From Leucobacter aridicollis (lineage in GTDB: Bacteria > Actinomycetota > Actinomycetes > Actinomycetales > Microbacteriaceae): a DNA stretch of 64,000 bases. Positions within the stretch are counted from its first letter, which is position 1; the number at the start of each line of letters is the position of its first letter. The stretch covers positions 2,790,001 through 2,854,000 of the forward strand of contig NZ_CP075339.1 in assembly GCF_024399335.1 (NCBI RefSeq), read 5' to 3'. This document shows positions 63,266 through 64,000 of the stretch, piece after piece. The notes below the pieces were generated by a model, which was not told the DNA's origin, did not search any database, and worked only from the letters and a program-made list of their open reading frames with translations. Position numbers and translations under genes: made by a program.

Positions 63266-64000
63266 CGAGGTTCGCCCGTTGAGTGGCACTCTCGCGCTCT
63301 CGTCCCTGATCGCCTCGCTCGACAGGGCAAGCCTGGATGCGCTCGTGCGCTCGCGCCGCGTGGCCGTCCCAGCTTCGGTCAACGACTCGCTCGATCTCGC
63401 AAGCGAGCTACTGAAGCCCGAGTCGATCTCCCAGGCGCTCACGCTGCTTCCTAGGAACCAGCTCACACGTCTCGCGCAAGCCGCCGACAGTGAAGGTGCT
63501 GGCGCGCCGAAGTCGATACAGATCGACGACCCTGTTGACGATGATGCAGCTAGGCAGCTTCGGGCGCGGGGATTGCTCGGTGCTGGCAACGCGGAGCTGC
63601 CTGAAGTCACCGCCGCCCTCGAGGCGTTGCTCGCCCTCCGTGGGCTGAGCGCCGCAGCGCTGCTCGAAGGCCAGTCACACGCATCCCCACGCGCTGACGT
63701 CGAAGCGGCAGACACATCATCCTGGTTCGCCGCCGCGCTCACGTCCACGGGACAGGCCGCATGGCTGCTGCGGGAGCTCGGGCGCGCACCAGCGAAGCTC
63801 AACAGAAACGGCGACGTCGCCTCCGCCTGGCTGCGCACGGTTGAAGATCGGCTCGCGATTCCCCATGCCGGCGAACTCGTCGTCTTGTTGCGCGCTGCGG
63901 ATCTCGCGTACGCGTCTGACGGCCTGTGCACCTCGAACGGGGAACACTGGCTCGGCGCGAGCCACGACGACAGGTGGATCGCTCTCGCAAAGGCCGCGGT
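63243..64000 (+). CDS. Helicase-associated (XPB/Ssl2-like) protein, cut by window edge
   Basis: At least 250 residues, no stop before the window end. LALSSLIASLDRASLDALVRSRRV and LDLASELLKPESISQALTLLPRNQLTRLAQA are typical of the N-terminal helical domain of actinobacterial helicase-associated proteins. ATG 63243 or TTG 63279 (GCGAGG eight bases upstream) may be the start. The C-terminal helicase-like part is outside the window. Confidence 0.75.
   Translation, partial: MPAAEPSSEVRPLSGTLALSSLIASLDRASLDALVRSRRVAVPASVNDSLDLASELLKPESISQALTLLPRNQLTRLAQAADSEGAGAPKSIQIDDPVDDDAARQLRARGLLGAGNAELPEVTAALEALLALRGLSAAALLEGQSHASPRADVEAADTSSWFAAALTSTGQAAWLLRELGRAPAKLNRNGDVASAWLRTVEDRLAIPHAGELVVLLRAADLAYASDGLCTSNGEHWLGASHDDRWIALAKAA

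Overview
This is a gene-dense, high-GC window with many GTG and TTG starts and short overlaps of the ATGA/GTGA type. Its gene content points to an actinobacterium of the family Microbacteriaceae: the tilS-hpt-ftsH-folE-folP order, an actinobacterial family-A exonuclease/polymerase-like protein, a DUF3027 protein, LSATG-type surface anchors and a FusB-like FBP protein. Leucobacter is my best genus guess, by general resemblance only. I see no prophage, insertion sequence, plasmid module or CRISPR array. The window is chromosomal and starts inside folP and ends inside a helicase-associated protein.

Layout. 1-6300 is housekeeping: folP, folE, ftsH, hpt and tilS on the minus strand, divergent from ppa and nagB. 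6300-12030 holds a CueP-like copper lipoprotein, a cold-shock protein, the polymerase-like protein and a large LuxR-type ATPase regulator. 12031-12456 is a non-coding stretch with an inverted repeat. 12457-18700 has a fatty-acid desaturase with an FAD oxidoreductase, a GNAT enzyme, a SulP transporter, a membrane protein with a Cys-Pro-Val-Cys motif, and a thioredoxin. 18739-21358 is a manganese-type ABC importer. Its predicted promoter carries a perfect palindrome in the spacer.

21553-29968 is the most unusual region. A wall-anchored protein of about 1,200 residues is half made of a 12-bp (Asp-Pro-Gly-Thr/Ala) tandem repeat. It is followed, across a terminator-like hairpin, by a DUF5819/HTTM pair reminiscent of the SdpA/SdpB maturation pair. 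It is divergent from a second giant LuxR regulator whose P-loop lysine is replaced by arginine. A second large surface protein (leucine-rich repeats, Ig-like and Calx-beta domains) lies at 34385-37651.

30023-34088 has trmL, several small orphan genes and an amino-acid permease. 37969-42044 has a frameshifted unknown gene, a chorismate mutase/GNAT fusion, a glycosyltransferase and a flippase-like membrane protein. 43708-44251 is a tRNA cluster (Asp, Phe, Asp, Glu) with hairpin terminators after three of the four genes. 44763-49930 has two aminopeptidases and a FtsX-type ABC exporter. 50071-52256 is an efflux pump with its divergent TetR repressor and a clear operator. The right end (52295-64000) is a run of mostly single-gene units: an AraC-like regulator, a TSUP exporter, a flavin oxidoreductase, GNAT enzymes and a GNAT remnant, two alpha/beta hydrolases, orphan proteins, and an ASCH/DUF3027/cold-shock operon.
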